Assembly (NCBI GenBank): GCA_037976565.1
Contig: CP137683.1
Span: forward strand, 8,472,321-8,536,320
DNA length: 64,000 nucleotides
DNA from: Mesocentrotus franciscanus
Taxonomy: Eukaryota; Echinodermata; Echinoidea; Camarodonta; Strongylocentrotidae
Direction of reading: 5' to 3'
Part shown: piece after piece, positions 47,801-56,675 of the stretch
How the letters are laid out: each line of letters opens with the position of its first letter
Position numbering within the stretch: position 1 is the first letter of the stretch
Made by a program: the position numbers and the translations under genes
Notes under the pieces: generated by a model
Seen by the model: only the letters and a program-made list of their open reading frames with translations
What the model was told of the DNA's origin: nothing
The model's database searches: none

Positions 47801-50800
47801 GAAAAATATTGAAAAAAATAAATCACCAAAAATGAGTTTTGGCGCACTTTGGTTCCTCCCTGGCCCACTGTGCGACCGCCCGGCACCGAGCGTATTTTGG
47901 GCGGCGAGTGAAAAGTGAGCAGGCGCCGCCCGAATTTTAACTCCGCGCTAAAACTTCAGCGGCGACCGAGCGATGCCCTAAAAACAAGCGGTGCCCAGGC
48001 GGCCGCCGCTCGGTGCCCGGGCGAAATTAGCTAAAAAATCGCCGCCCGGCCGCCGAGCAGGCTACTTTTTTGGGTTGTGACCATAGCTTAACATAATTGA
48101 AAGAGTTGGGCTACGATGCTCTACATCGTTGCCCAAATAGATCCATAAGACACTATGGTCCAGACCTATGACTCTCTCCTAGAATCTATTAAAAGATGTT
48201 GCTCCCTCTACTCATTTTAGGCCAAAGTTAAAACGATTTTATTATCAGAATATTCAAGGTAAAATTTCTGTATCAACTCTTCAATCTTTATCATAATATA
48301 TATTCTCTTTCTTCATTCGAATCATCACCATCATTACCATCACCGTCATCATCATCATCATCCTCAGCATCATCCTCATCTGCATTGTCAATTTCATCCT
48401 TATAATTTTCAATTACCTATCCATTCTTCTTAATAAATTTGTTAATCTATTTCATGAGTTTTGTCTGGGGCTGTCTTATTTTCAAGCAATCTGCTTACAA
48501 TGACAGTCCTTCTTCCGCAAACAATGTTATAATGTTTGATGAAATTTAGTATTTATGACAGTTTATCATTTCGATTTTGAAAATAACAATTGTTATATAT
48601 ATTTGCTTATTCATGATTCACTGTCAGAAAAATGCTTATTGTATTTTATATTATTATTCGAAAAACTGTGTACTTATATGAATGCAGAAGAAAATCAAAT
48701 CAAATCAAATCAAATCGTAGTTTTTAACTCGGAGAGTATGATCATGTTGATTTTAGTGGAGGTGAGTTGGTTCAGTCGATAAAGCGCCTCATCTATTTTA
48801 TAGACGCAGACTATAATTATGTTACATTGGAAAATACTCCATCCCTAGGAAATGACGTTAAATACAGACCCCGTGTAGACGAGAGTCCTTTGCACGTTAA
48901 GAATCCACTGCACTATTCGTATAAGAGTAGGGGGACTCCCCCTACTCTTATATGAAAACCCCAGTGAAGTCGTACACCTGCACTGGCTGCGCATCCCCTA
49001 CCCGGGGGAGAGAGACCCGAGGATTACCGAGATTTGGTTCTCTTTTCGCCTCCCAGGCACAGGTGACGCCAAATATTAAAGGTATAGACCAGTTTTGGAA
49101 ACGCCCCCTTCTCAAAAAATTTAATGGAAGCTCTTATTACCAATCATGTGAAAAAATATGTTTTTACTAATACGTGATGATACAAATGTTGCCGGAAACC
49201 GCCTATTATTTGATATATTTGGTAAATTATCATATCTATCCGGACTGGATAGATATAGGGTAGTCCCATATACATGTACATCTTTCTGTGTACAGTGCAT
49301 GTAACTTTACCAAGACTGGGCCAAATTTCTTATCATTTTGATGATTCCAAAACCTTGCAGTGCACACCAATACTTATATGCTAGATGATCAACCTTTTCT
49401 GCTCGATTCCACAACGTTTCTTTCACAATGCAATCGCATGACCAGAACTGGTCTATACCTTTAACAACAAGATTATGATAATAATAATATACTTCTTTCA
49501 TATCTGGTTTTAGGTGGGGAGTAGAAGAGTTATTCAGACCGGGGGAGCGATAATGATCCTTGTTGGATGCATACCGAAGTTTGCTGCAATCTTCGTCACT
49601 ATTCCAGATCCCATCGTGGGAGGGATGTTCTTCGTCATGTTTGGTGAGATGCGACATCCTTAATAGCCCGTTGCACACGAGGCGTCATTTCGATTGCATA
49701 ATTTGGTTGACTACCGGGGTGCATCGGACAGAAAATAAAATCATAGTTATTACAAGAGTAAGAATATTTAAACAAATGTTGTTCATCGTTCCGATACAGA
49801 CAGTATTCTCAACATCCTGATTGACAGTCAAGTGAACGAACCAAAATCTCATTAAAATTTGTGTTACACAGGAATGGTGGCAGCGGTGGGATTATCAATC
49901 CTTACGTACATTGATCTTAACAGTTTCTGTCCCTCTCTCTCCCTCTCCCCCTCTCTCTCTCTCTCTCTCTTTTACTCTCTCTTCCTCTCTGTTTATCTCT
50001 CCTTCCCCCTCTCTCCCTTTCCCTCTTACTTCTCTTTGGCTTTGTATTTCTATTCTCTTTCTCATGCTTCTCCTACAATTTGGTATACTTTAAATTCAAA
50101 ACAAACACAAAACCAGTCAATTCCATATTTAAATAATATCGTGCCATTCTTTTATTCACGTTGACATTATTTATTATTAAATCGACAAAAATTACATAAT
50201 CCCATCTCATAGATTATATTAAGTACTCGGTATATACAATACAAAAAGGTATCTTACTTATTTTTGATTTATGAGATACAAATTTCAAACAAATAATCTC
50301 ATCTAGACAACTATCAAACCCTTAAATAAAAGTCGAGTGAATGAACGGATAGTCCATTTGTGTCCGCCCATGACTTGTGTTACACAGTATTGGTGGCAGC
50401 GGTGGGCTTATCAAACCTTCAATACTTTGATCTTATCTCTCCCTCCCCCCCTCTCTCTCTCTCTCTCTCTCTCAATCTCTCTCTCCCTTTCTTTCTCTAG
50501 CTCTCTTTATTTCTCCCTCTCCCTCTCTACCTCTTCCATGAGTTAAAAGTGTCAAACTCATATTCTACATAATACAATATAGAGTACCAATGTGTTACGT
50601 CATACTGGCAAAGTTGTAAAGGTTGCTGGTTTTAAACAATTTTGTGGTAAACATGATGTGGTGATCACACCATCCCCAAACACTGATCCAGCCCGTTGCT
50701 TGAATGATTTTGCGGTGAGCCTCATGCACAGTCTCTGTTGTTTAGAACCAGTAACCTGGACGGCGAGAAAATAAATTGTGACGTTAGCACTTCGGTCCTC

Positions 50801-52668
50801 TATTGACAATACTCCTCCCCATCTGTTACACAGGAATGGTGGCAGCGGTGGGCTTATCAAACCTTCAGTTCGTTGACCTCAACTCATCACGAAATATCTT
50901 CGTCCTTGGATTTGCAATATTTTCGGGTCTTTGTATTCCGAGCTGGGTCTCGAGTGGAGACAACGCGGCGTACATTGCTACAGGTATTAAATGACACTGT
51001 ATAAAACGTGTTAGATCGCCTATTTGCTAGACATATTTTGTTGCATAACGTAAAGTATAAGCCACATAACTTTTTTTGTTCTTTATCATAGATTATACAG
51101 ACTTTAGTTCCTAAATCATTTTGCAGTTGAAAAGCCCGCCAGAGCGAAAGCTCAAGACCATTTCATATGTTTTGAAAAGGAAAGGGATAACCCTGAAATG
51201 CCAAAAAAAAAAGAAAGAAAAACAAAGAAATAATGCATTATTATCTCTGGGTGTGCCTTGCATCCGCTAGGTTCAGGCCCGTAGACATATTTTATGTTGT
51301 TTATGATTAACATTTAATGACTGCAGAGGTTGATCTGATTGGTGATCTACAGAAACAGATCATTTTTGTTCTGATTGTGAAGAACGAACCAATTTTGTCA
51401 AGTTACATTATCAAATGGTATAACATACATATTACAGTGTACGTAAATCTTTCCGTCTGTCTATCCAACTAGCCATCCATCGATCTAAAGGTACAGTCAA
51501 ACCTGTCTTAGCGGGGCCATCTCCGTATGAAGGCCACCTGTCTTTAGTGGTTAACTCCCTCTCGAATGAAATGTGTTTTGGAGAACCTGTCTAAAAATCC
51601 ACCTGTCTACAATAACCACTTTTTGTGTTTCCTTTGAGTGTCTTTAATAGACAATAGACAATTTAACGGTAATGGCATTTCTGTCATTTTGATTAATCTA
51701 TTAGTAATTTGTTCAATAAAGGTATATACTTTGTTATTTTGTTTATTGTAGGCATACCTGAACTGGACCAAATCATTGTCGTTCTCCTAAGTACCAGTAT
51801 GTTTGTTGGAGGATTCTTTGGTTTTATACTGGACAACACCATACCAGGTACGATATCGTGATGTATCCAGCAGTAGCGTATTATAGCTACTGGCGGTGAC
51901 GGGGAGAGGGTCGGGGGACATGCCCTCCCAACTCCCAATGAAATGAAAAGAAAGGAGATAGGGAATAAAGAGAGAAGAGGGGAAAGTAGTAATAAAAGAA
52001 GACAGCAGAACCCTCGGAGTACCAGTGTGTTTGTCAGGGGGTAGGGGCACATGCCCTGCAAATGTTATGAAAAGAAAGGAGATATGAAAGAAGGATAGAG
52101 AGAGAGAGAGGGAGAGAGAGAGAAAAAAGAAGGGAAAGGAACAATAAAAGAAGACTATAAAACCGTTTAAGTATCTCTGTGTGTGTTGGGGTCGGGGGTG
52201 GGAATAGTACAGAGGAGCGTGATGGCATGTGCCTCTCCCAATCGAATGGCGAAAAGGAAGAGATGACTACATGCAAGGAGTAGGGAGAAGAAAGAAAGGG
52301 AAAGAGGAAAGGGTCGTAACAAAATGAAGGTCCTATAACCCCTCCCACACCCTCTCCCCACTCATAGAGGAGGCGCGATGACTCAGTGGTAGCTTGAGTA
52401 GTGGTCACGTAACCGGGAGGTCCCGGGTTCCAAACCATGGCAATGCACTCGTGTCCTTTGGTAAGGCTTTAATCTTCTTTACCAAGTCCCTTGGAGAGGA
52501 ATTAAATCCGTCGGTCCTCTGGTTGGTTGCTTACTTACAAGCATATCCTTGCTTTCTTAGCAGTCAGGTAATAATAATAATGATATAAAAATAATGCTTA
52601 TAAAGCGCTTTTACCGAAGTCTCTAAGCGCTAAAGCAATCCTCAAACATCCTCATCATCATCCTCATC

Positions 52669-52718
<50 letters not shown>

Positions 52719-53943
52719 AATCTTAATCATCATAATCCTTGTTCTTTCGCATGTCATCCAAACAATGGTTTTGGTGCTCCCTCAATGACGCCAGTACATG
52801 CCCCCTCAACGGCTGGACTCACGCAACGCCTCTGACTCCGAGTTCATGTTGTCAATGAAACGAGAAAAGGTATACAAAGTGGGAGAAATCATATCATCAA
52901 GAAACGTAGTAACCATGGTTGCCATGTTTTCGTTGTTCTTTTCTAGGAACTGTTGAAGAGAGGGGGATTGTCAAATTTCAACGCCTCACAGGAGACGGGG
53001 AGGACGGAACGGTCAATGAAAAGGTGACCGAGCTCGTCAACAAGTGCTATGAGCTACCCTGGTTATTGATGCGGTTGATCAACAAAGTACCGTGCTTCTA
53101 TTATTTGCCATTCTGTCCAAACTTCACGGGCTGCTGCCGACGAAGGAAAAAACTTGGTGAGTGGTGGAGATTTCGTTAATTTATTTAAAAAGCACTCAAT
53201 TGCTTTATCTCTTTCATTACCATTGTGGTGAGGGTTTTTTTTTCTTCTAAATTTCTCCCTTCCTCTTCTTTTTTTCGCATACCATATTCTTCCCATATCT
53301 TCTGGTGTCGACTTTTCCTCCTCCCCCTCCTCCCTTCTCCCTCTCTATCTCCCCCCTCTCTCTCTCTCTCTCTCTCGCTCTCTCTCAGTCCCAGACTTTG
53401 ATCATCCTTTGTACTGAAGAACCGATTTGCCCTCTTAAGTTCCCCTCTTCGGTAAAATGTCTATTATATGATTTTCTTTTTTTTCCAACGGTTTTGCTGC
53501 ATTTTGATTAATTCTTATTCCCGATGATTATTTTGACTCGTGTATTTTGATCTCTTGTGTTGGACTTCTAGCATGAGCAGTGGCAGAAAACAACATCTCA
53601 TGAATTTAAGCAGGTGTTATCAGACGAATGTTCGATGAAATGTTCATTCATATTGAGTAAGATTGAAAGTAAAATGAAAGCATTATTGCAGGCTCCAGTA
53701 TTTGGGCTAAAATATTTAAACACATTTATTTTTTCGTTTTTAAAGGATTGTATCATCTGAAATTGTTTTTGTTATTTTTCACCTCTCTTACTCTCCTTCT
53801 CCCATCTCTCTCTCTCTCTCTCTCTCTTTATCTCTTTCCCTCTCCATCGCCCATCTCTTATTCTTGTTTTGACTACCTTCTTTGTTTTAGACCCAGAAGA
53901 ACCAGAAGTAGTAAACGTCACATCTACCACCACGCCTCTCTGA
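38529..53943 (+). CDS. SLC23 / nucleobase-ascorbate transporter, copy B (complete)
   Basis: Thirteen coding exons: 38529-38768, 40629-40786, 41414-41505, 42309-42415, 43478-43623, 44332-44455, 45072-45228, 45968-46221, 49514-49643, 50834-50983, 51752-51847, 52947-53156, 53891-53943. They join to 1917 nt, 638 residues and a TGA, about the usual size for animal SLC23 proteins (roughly 600-650). It is a multi-pass membrane transporter. Family marks: Q80-H81, [14 protein letters not shown] (TM3), Glu367 in [14 protein letters not shown] (TM8), NAT signature [10 protein letters not shown] at 417-426, and PDPIVGGMF. Sequons N-A-T and N-R-T in exon 4 lie where mammalian SVCTs are glycosylated. Signature position 1 is Glu, where mammalian ascorbate carriers have Pro, so a nucleobase or urate substrate is as likely as ascorbate. 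The ATG at 38529 is the first after the acceptor. All introns are GT-AG. Confidence 0.94.
38785..38930 (+). repeat. (CT)n microsatellite, intron 1 of copy B
   Basis: Interrupted TCTGTCTCTCTCTCTCTCTC tract just after the donor. The exon 1 frame runs into it by chance. Confidence 0.93.
39244..40345 (-). mobile_element. RTE-type LINE fragment, antisense in intron 1
   Basis: Minus-strand frames, interrupted by shifts, give the reverse transcriptase C-terminal half: [15 protein letters not shown], the catalytic block LRYADDTVL, then [25 protein letters not shown] and the 3' part [18 protein letters not shown]. This order is typical of RTE-like and related non-LTR elements; the clade is not settled. 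The 3' end has tandem TTCAAAC units (39270-39292). It is 5'-truncated near 40345 and cannot be active. Confidence 0.88.
40629..40786 (+). CDS. Copy B exon 2
   Basis: 158 nt, phase 0 in and 2 out; acceptor ATTCCAG, donor GTACGA. It encodes [20 protein letters not shown] and [16 protein letters not shown]. His81 completes the Q-H pair. Confidence 0.94.
40812..40925 (+). repeat. (GAT)n microsatellite
   Basis: ATGATGATGCCGATGGTGAT-type tract in intron 2 of copy B. Confidence 0.85.
40940..41413 (+). repeat. Decayed tandem repeat carrying acceptor-like sites
   Basis: Units contain 'ATCTACTGTAG|ATCGGATCGGAT' and 'CCGTTCAACCGTNTACTGTATTT'. TAG/CAG/GAG junction-like points fall near 40999, 41064, 41160, 41227, 41302 and 41354, with the real exon 3 acceptor (CATCTACTCTAG) at 41413. 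Spacing is 50-95 bp. It looks as if the polypyrimidine/acceptor segment of intron 2 was copied repeatedly. Confidence 0.65.
41414..41505 (+). CDS. Copy B exon 3
   Basis: 92 nt, phase 2 in and 1 out; acceptor ACTCTAG, donor GTGAGA. It encodes [19 protein letters not shown] and a Cys-Pro loop. Same length as copy A exon 3. Confidence 0.94.
41506..42308. other. Intron 3 of copy B, no other feature seen
   Basis: AT-rich; short frames only. Confidence 0.5.
42309..42415 (+). CDS. Copy B exon 4
   Basis: 107 nt, phase 1 in and 0 out; acceptor TTCTCAG, donor GTATTA. It encodes [17 protein letters not shown] (two sequons) and [14 protein letters not shown]. The donor overlaps the left TTAA of a MITE that starts four bases into the intron. 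Confidence 0.93.
42419..42961. mobile_element. TTAA-flanked element, family M4
   Basis: Starts TTAAAGGGGAAGTCAACCCT, ends TACTCTTTAA, and has inner inverted segments (AAACCGATTAAAAAATAAGA on the left, its approximate inverse near 42855-42885). TIR match at the tips is weak, so it is old. A second truncated copy (AAAGGGGAGTCCACCCTGAT) is at 56960. Confidence 0.6.
43478..43623 (+). CDS. Copy B exon 5
   Basis: 146 nt, phase 0 in and 2 out; acceptor CTCTAG, donor GTGAGT. It encodes [31 protein letters not shown] and SHWGIAFL. Confidence 0.94.
43655..44045. mobile_element. TTAA-flanked MITE, family M1, copy 3 (with nested SINE)
   Basis: Starts TTAAAGCCCCACTGCACTA and ends GTGCAGATAATCCTTTAA. It is interrupted by a 184-bp insertion at 43834-44017. 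Without the insertion it is about 200 bp, like copy 1. It lies in intron 5 of copy B, 31 bp after exon 5. Confidence 0.8.
43834..44017 (+). mobile_element. 7SL-like SINE nested in the M1 MITE (candidate)
   Basis: It begins GGCGTTGTGGCGTGCGCCTG, then TAATCCAGCTA. By eye this matches about 21 of 26 positions of the 5' Alu-domain of 7SL/SRP RNA known from vertebrates. A B-box-like GGTTCAAAGC follows about 60 bp on, and the element ends in (AC)n. The empty site is seen in M1 copies 1 and 2 (AAACTAGTGCAG). CTA stands on both sides, a short possible target duplication. It could be SRP-RNA-derived or a tRNA SINE with chance similarity. Confidence 0.55.
44332..44455 (+). CDS. Copy B exon 6
   Basis: 124 nt, phase 2 in and 0 out; acceptor TTTTCAG, donor GTAAGT. 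It encodes [20 protein letters not shown] and a basic loop ending MYIFRLFP. It is the reference for the one-base loss in copy A exon 6. Confidence 0.94.
44510..44556 (+). repeat. (GA)n microsatellite
   Basis: GAGAGAAAGAGAAAGGGAGA-type tract in intron 6 of copy B. Confidence 0.9.
44675..44953 (+). mobile_element. RTE-type LINE 3' end, sense in intron 6
   Basis: Encodes [31 protein letters not shown] and [11 protein letters not shown], nearly the same as the 3' part of the element at 39244-40345 but in the other orientation. Only the last part of the LINE is present. Confidence 0.88.
45072..45228 (+). CDS. Copy B exon 7
   Basis: 157 nt, phase 0 in and 1 out; acceptor GTTTAG, donor GTGCGT. It encodes [18 protein letters not shown] and the loop [20 protein letters not shown]. 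Confidence 0.94.
45690..45895 (+). repeat. (GAT/AAT)n compound microsatellite
   Basis: About 200 bp of ATGATAATAATGATGACGAT-type repeats. The higher-order unit 'GATGATCATAATAGTAGTAATGAT' appears twice. In intron 7 of copy B. Confidence 0.93.
45968..46221 (+). CDS. Copy B exon 8 (TM8 and NAT signature)
   Basis: 254 nt, phase 1 in and 0 out; acceptor CCCATAG, donor GTCAGT. Residues 342-426: [19 protein letters not shown], Glu367 in [26 protein letters not shown], and the signature [10 protein letters not shown] at the exon end. By eye about 88% identical to the copy A exon. Confidence 0.96.
46641..48091. mobile_element. 1.45 kb fold-back element in TTAA (family M5)
   Basis: Begins TTAAGCTATGGTCACAAC and ends GTTGTGACCATAGCTTAA. 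The arms continue to pair far inward: GCCAGGGAGGAACCAAAGTA pairs with its inverse near 47855. A nested inner pair is TCTAAGCTTTAAGTTGATAC with ATCAACTTAAAGCTTAGA. The innermost pair is the GGGGTCCGCGG/CCGCGGACCCC region around 47229-47315. The outer arms are GC-rich (CGACCG-type words), the inner part AT-rich. No coding frame. It lies in intron 8 of copy B. Confidence 0.88.
48315..48385 (+). repeat. (ATC)n microsatellite
   Basis: CATCATCACCATCATTACCA-type tract. Confidence 0.85.
48755..49070 (+). mobile_element. tRNA-related SINE-like sequence (candidate)
   Basis: GAGTTGGTTCAGTCGATAAA resembles a tRNA A-box region. It is followed by about 280 bp with ACCCCAGTGAAGTCGTACAC and CCTACCCGGGGGAGAGAGAC. 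No clear B box and no simple tail, so the assignment is weak. Confidence 0.35.
49076..49464 (-). mobile_element. TTAA-flanked MITE, family M2, copy 3
   Basis: 389 bp, starting TTAAAGGTATAGACCAGTTT and ending AACTGGTCTATACCTTTAA. Reverse orientation to the copies at 16124 and 33581. It sits 49 bp before exon 9 of copy B. Confidence 0.92.
49514..49643 (+). CDS. Copy B exon 9
   Basis: 130 nt, phase 0 in and 1 out; acceptor GTTTTAG, donor GTGAGA. It encodes [18 protein letters not shown] and [13 protein letters not shown]. Confidence 0.94.
49822..50445 (+). repeat. Two truncated copies of the exon 10 acceptor and 5' end
   Basis: GTTACACAG followed by about 50 nt of exon 10 homology occurs at 49863-49920 (GAATGGTGGCAGCGGTGGGA) and again at 50379-50437 (TATTGGTGGCAGCGGTGGGC) before the real exon at 50834. 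Upstream intron sequence (GTCAAGTGAACG / GTCGAGTGAATG) is copied too, so the unit is about 450-500 bp. Each copy breaks off into a CT tract and has no matching donor. Confidence 0.9.
49929..50015 (+). repeat. (CT)n microsatellite after first exon-10 copy
   Basis: TCCCTCTCCCCCTCTCTCTC-type tract replacing the rest of the exon. Confidence 0.92.
50435..50535 (+). repeat. (CT)n microsatellite after second exon-10 copy
   Basis: CCCCCTCTCTCTCTCTCTCT-type tract at the equivalent break point. Confidence 0.92.
50834..50983 (+). CDS. Copy B exon 10
   Basis: 150 nt, phase 1 in and 1 out; acceptor TTACACAG, donor GTATTA. It encodes [20 protein letters not shown] and [18 protein letters not shown]. It is the only one of the three copies that is full length. 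Confidence 0.95.
51492..51662 (+). repeat. Dispersed repeat 'CAAACCTGTCTTAAG', copy 3
   Basis: Starts ACAGTCAAACCTGTCTTAGC and contains GGCCACCTGTCTTTAGTGG. In intron 10 of copy B. Related to 4220-4411 and 34811-34930. Confidence 0.72.
51752..51847 (+). CDS. Copy B exon 11
   Basis: 96 nt, phase 1 in and 1 out; acceptor TTGTAG, donor GTACGA. It encodes [20 protein letters not shown] and GFILDNTIP. Confidence 0.95.
51890..52365 (+). repeat. Degenerate tandem repeat in intron 11 of copy B
   Basis: A purine-rich unit with 'GGGGGACATGCCCTCCCAACT', 'GAAATGAAAAGAAAGGAGAT' and 'AAAAGAAGACAGCAGAACCC' repeats about three times (near 51905, 52030 and 52210), with (GA)n at 52095-52125. It makes spurious long frames on the minus strand. 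Confidence 0.7.
52368..52640 (+). mobile_element. tRNA-derived SINE
   Basis: The head is tRNA-like: A box ATGACTCAGTGGTAGC, then B box GGTTCCAAACC within a CCCGGGTTCCAAACC stem. A body of about 130 bp is followed by AATAATAATAATGAT repeats and GCTTATAAAGCGCTTTTACC. Different from the SINE at 2750-3033. In intron 11 of copy B, sense. Confidence 0.75.
52650..52720 (+). repeat. (ATC)n microsatellite
   Basis: About 70 bp of CAT/ATC repeats directly after the SINE. Confidence 0.95.
52947..53156 (+). CDS. Copy B exon 12
   Basis: 210 nt, phase 1 in and 1 out; acceptor TTCTAG, donor GTGAGT. It encodes the tail [27 protein letters not shown], a [13 protein letters not shown] segment and a basic RRRKKL end. 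Confidence 0.93.
53320..53388 (+). repeat. (CT)n microsatellite, intron 12 of copy B
   Basis: CCCTCTCTCTCTCTCTCTCT-type tract. Confidence 0.92.
53891..53943 (+). CDS. Copy B exon 13 (C-terminus and stop)
   Basis: Acceptor TTGTTTTAG after a CT-rich tract at 53800-53830. It encodes [17 protein letters not shown] and TGA at 53941-53943, phase 1 in. The acidic start and hydrophobic end (TPL) are like other SLC23 C-termini. No equivalent was found for copy A. Confidence 0.85.
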
Positions 53944-54922
53944 TTCATCACTCACATTTTTCAAAATAATTGTATATGGACAAGACAAGGTATTCATTCT
54001 CTAGTCCAACGTAGAGGGCTACAGCTTACGAGGCCGATATACTATATATACCAGACCGAAACTATTAGTTTAGAGTGCCTTCTGACAACTTTTTTTGAGG
54101 GTTCACTAGCTAGACCAACAGTCCACGAGACTGATAGTTAGCTCGACCGAAAATGTCGGTCTCGCAGGACTTGTGAAAAGTTACCAGAGGGTAACCAAAA
54201 TGACGCAACTTTTTTGTGGGCAACAAGATTATGACGAAATTATCGTGTGAATATAATATTGGTGTATATAATGGTGATGTTAAAGAGGCTGACTTATAAC
54301 TTTGCAGCAAATTGTTATTAAAATAATCCAGTTCTTCCTATAAAAATTGTCTTTCAAAGTTTACTGTAAACTATTTTGATCAGGTATTACATTTTGTTTA
54401 TATATTATTAATTGCACCACTAAACATGGTGATGATAATCAGCTTGATTGATTGATGTTGTGATGAACGTTGCTTTGTTTTCTACTTAAGTATCGTATGT
54501 TTGTATTATCTTCTGAAAGTTTATCGTTTGAATATTGTATCACTTGCAAATTATTATAATTTTATCTTTATATGTATATGTATGACTTTAAGGAAATGTA
54601 TCATTATTTTGTAACTGGTTGATAAATCAGTTTTTTAAGGTTCATGGAAAGTGGATTTTTGTCATTGATATAAATAACTTAAGTCAAACTAAAGTTAAGA
54701 TGCAAACTTTGAAGCCTATGTTATGCTATGTTATGATTTTTAAGGTCGTTATTATTTTGTGAGATTAAATTTTGTCGGGTGAAAACATAAAAATAATTTT
54801 CACTGATAAGAATAGTATAATTGCGACGATGCATATCTTTTTGATTTGACGACAAATGCATTGTTTTCTTTTGTCCATTGAGTTTATGGTCCTGCTCCAT
54901 AGAACAATACAATTTTAATAAA
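53944..54922 (+). other. Probable 3' UTR of copy B
   Basis: About 1 kb of AT-rich sequence after the stop without coding signs, ending at the AATAAA at 54917-54922. The true length needs transcript data. Confidence 0.45.
54917..54922 (+). terminator. Candidate poly(A) signal, copy B
   Basis: AATAAA followed within 10-30 bp by TTGCATTCCGTCTAGATCTT. It is the first canonical hexamer I see after the stop codon. Confidence 0.4.
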
Positions 54923-56560
54923 TCATTGCATTCCGTCTAGATCTTTGCGCTCTTTATACATCTGGATTACGTTTTCTTCCCAGGCTGAATACAATTGGGT
55001 AGAGCACCTTTATTCATGTAGGACTTTTAATTGCTATGGAATATAATATTCTCTCTAGAGAGATTGGAAATAGAAGACCATACAGTTGAAGGGTTCAAAA
55101 ATAATCTAAATACTTATCTTGAAAATTTGTTCTTTTTTAGTGAGCACATGCCTCCAGTACTCTCCTGGATCTGCAACTGATAAAAGTTGAACGCACCATT
55201 TCCCCCCCTTTAGAATGATCCGATGCGATAATGAATAATTACTTTCATCTTAGTTTGTTTTCAAAGTTCCCAAGTGGGCATGTATATAGATGCAACAGAG
55301 GTCATTTTGTCATGAATGTAACCTATGTCCACCGTAAAAAAAAAAAATAAATAAATCTTGACACAAACAAAATAATACCATTCCTGGAAACTCGGTCACC
55401 AGGTCACCGACGAGTAATTCTAATAAAAAGATTGTAGAACAACCGACAATCGTGATATTGTTAAAAAATATATTCACATAATCGCTTTGTTGTTGTAGAT
55501 TACGAGGAAATTACATAGGAGAAGAAATGGAAAGGTGAAAAGTTTAGGCCTTGTAAAATACGCTTTCACTATAGCCCCCAACATTAATGATTATATAGTG
55601 GTGGTTCAGGCGTCTACTTTACTCGTCCTTTTCCCCTTCTTTCCTCCCCCTTTACTTTTTCTTTCTTTTTGTTTTGTCAACACTTGTAGGAGGTGTGTGG
55701 GGGTGGGGGAGGAGTACGTGTCCCTCGTCACCTGTAACTACGCCGCTTGCACCGAAGGTGTTGCCTTGCTAAAAACAAGACGAAACACATGATAACATGC
55801 ATTATTATTTAATAATGCCATAATTTCGATTTGTCTACTTTTCTTGTAATCATACTCAGGTTGTATAAATACATGATGTTGAATTACGATTATGAAAATA
55901 AAGATGTGTAAACTAAGTTTGAAAATATATTTTTGTACAGCGATAAATGCATTAAACGCTACCATTTAACAGTCAATTTACAAAATGTGTCAAGTATTGT
56001 CTTTGTAATTAGCCTTTTGACGTGTTCCTATATAATAGTATACTAGTTATCTTTCATCAAAAGTTCCCATTAATAAGGCATTCTCAGTTGGTTATTTTCC
56101 ACATGGTTAGTTTCAAGCTACATGTTGCACTGGGATACTGATGGGATGGATGGGCTGTAAACTACCTCCCCCTGAAAGAAAAAAACACTTAAAAAAAAAG
56201 TATTAAAACATTTTAACGAATGGAAACTTGGAGAATGGATTGGTCGAAAACTTGAAATTTCATCAGAAAGGGACATATCCTGATTTCATCTTTATTGGGG
56301 CATAATAATTGTCACAGGTGTGAGAAAAGGACATAATGAAGACGACGAATAAAAATGGAGAAAGTTTTTCAACTAACTCGCCATTTCACCAACTGGCGGT
56401 TAGCACACAACATGAAATTGAATAACAGAAAATATTTCACTATTCTATATACCAGTCGTACAAAATGGGCGGAGGAGGGGCTGGGGGAGGGGGCAAAAAT
56501 GGTGAAACTTAGGAGAACGATGCACAAGAGGCACTGATCAGAGATGAAAAGGGGCGCTTC
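54923..56560. other. Intergenic, no gene recognised
   Basis: Only short frames. AT-rich; nothing supported. Confidence 0.4.
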
Positions 56561-56675
56561 TTCAAACGGAAAATTCGCTTATTACAAATGGAAAAAGGCA
56601 GATATCAAAGTAAAAAAGCACTCATCAAAGTAAAGGGGGCACCTATCAGATTTTGGATAGGGGCACTTCGTATCA

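Noticed and set aside
49872..50437. Alternative exons 10a and 10b of copy B
   Set aside because: Both break into CT repeats after about 50 nt with no matching donor or open continuation, so they are not usable mutually exclusive exons.
52034..52438. 134-residue minus-strand frame
   Set aside because: It lies in purine-rich degenerate repeats of intron 11 and the SINE head; composition is low-complexity.
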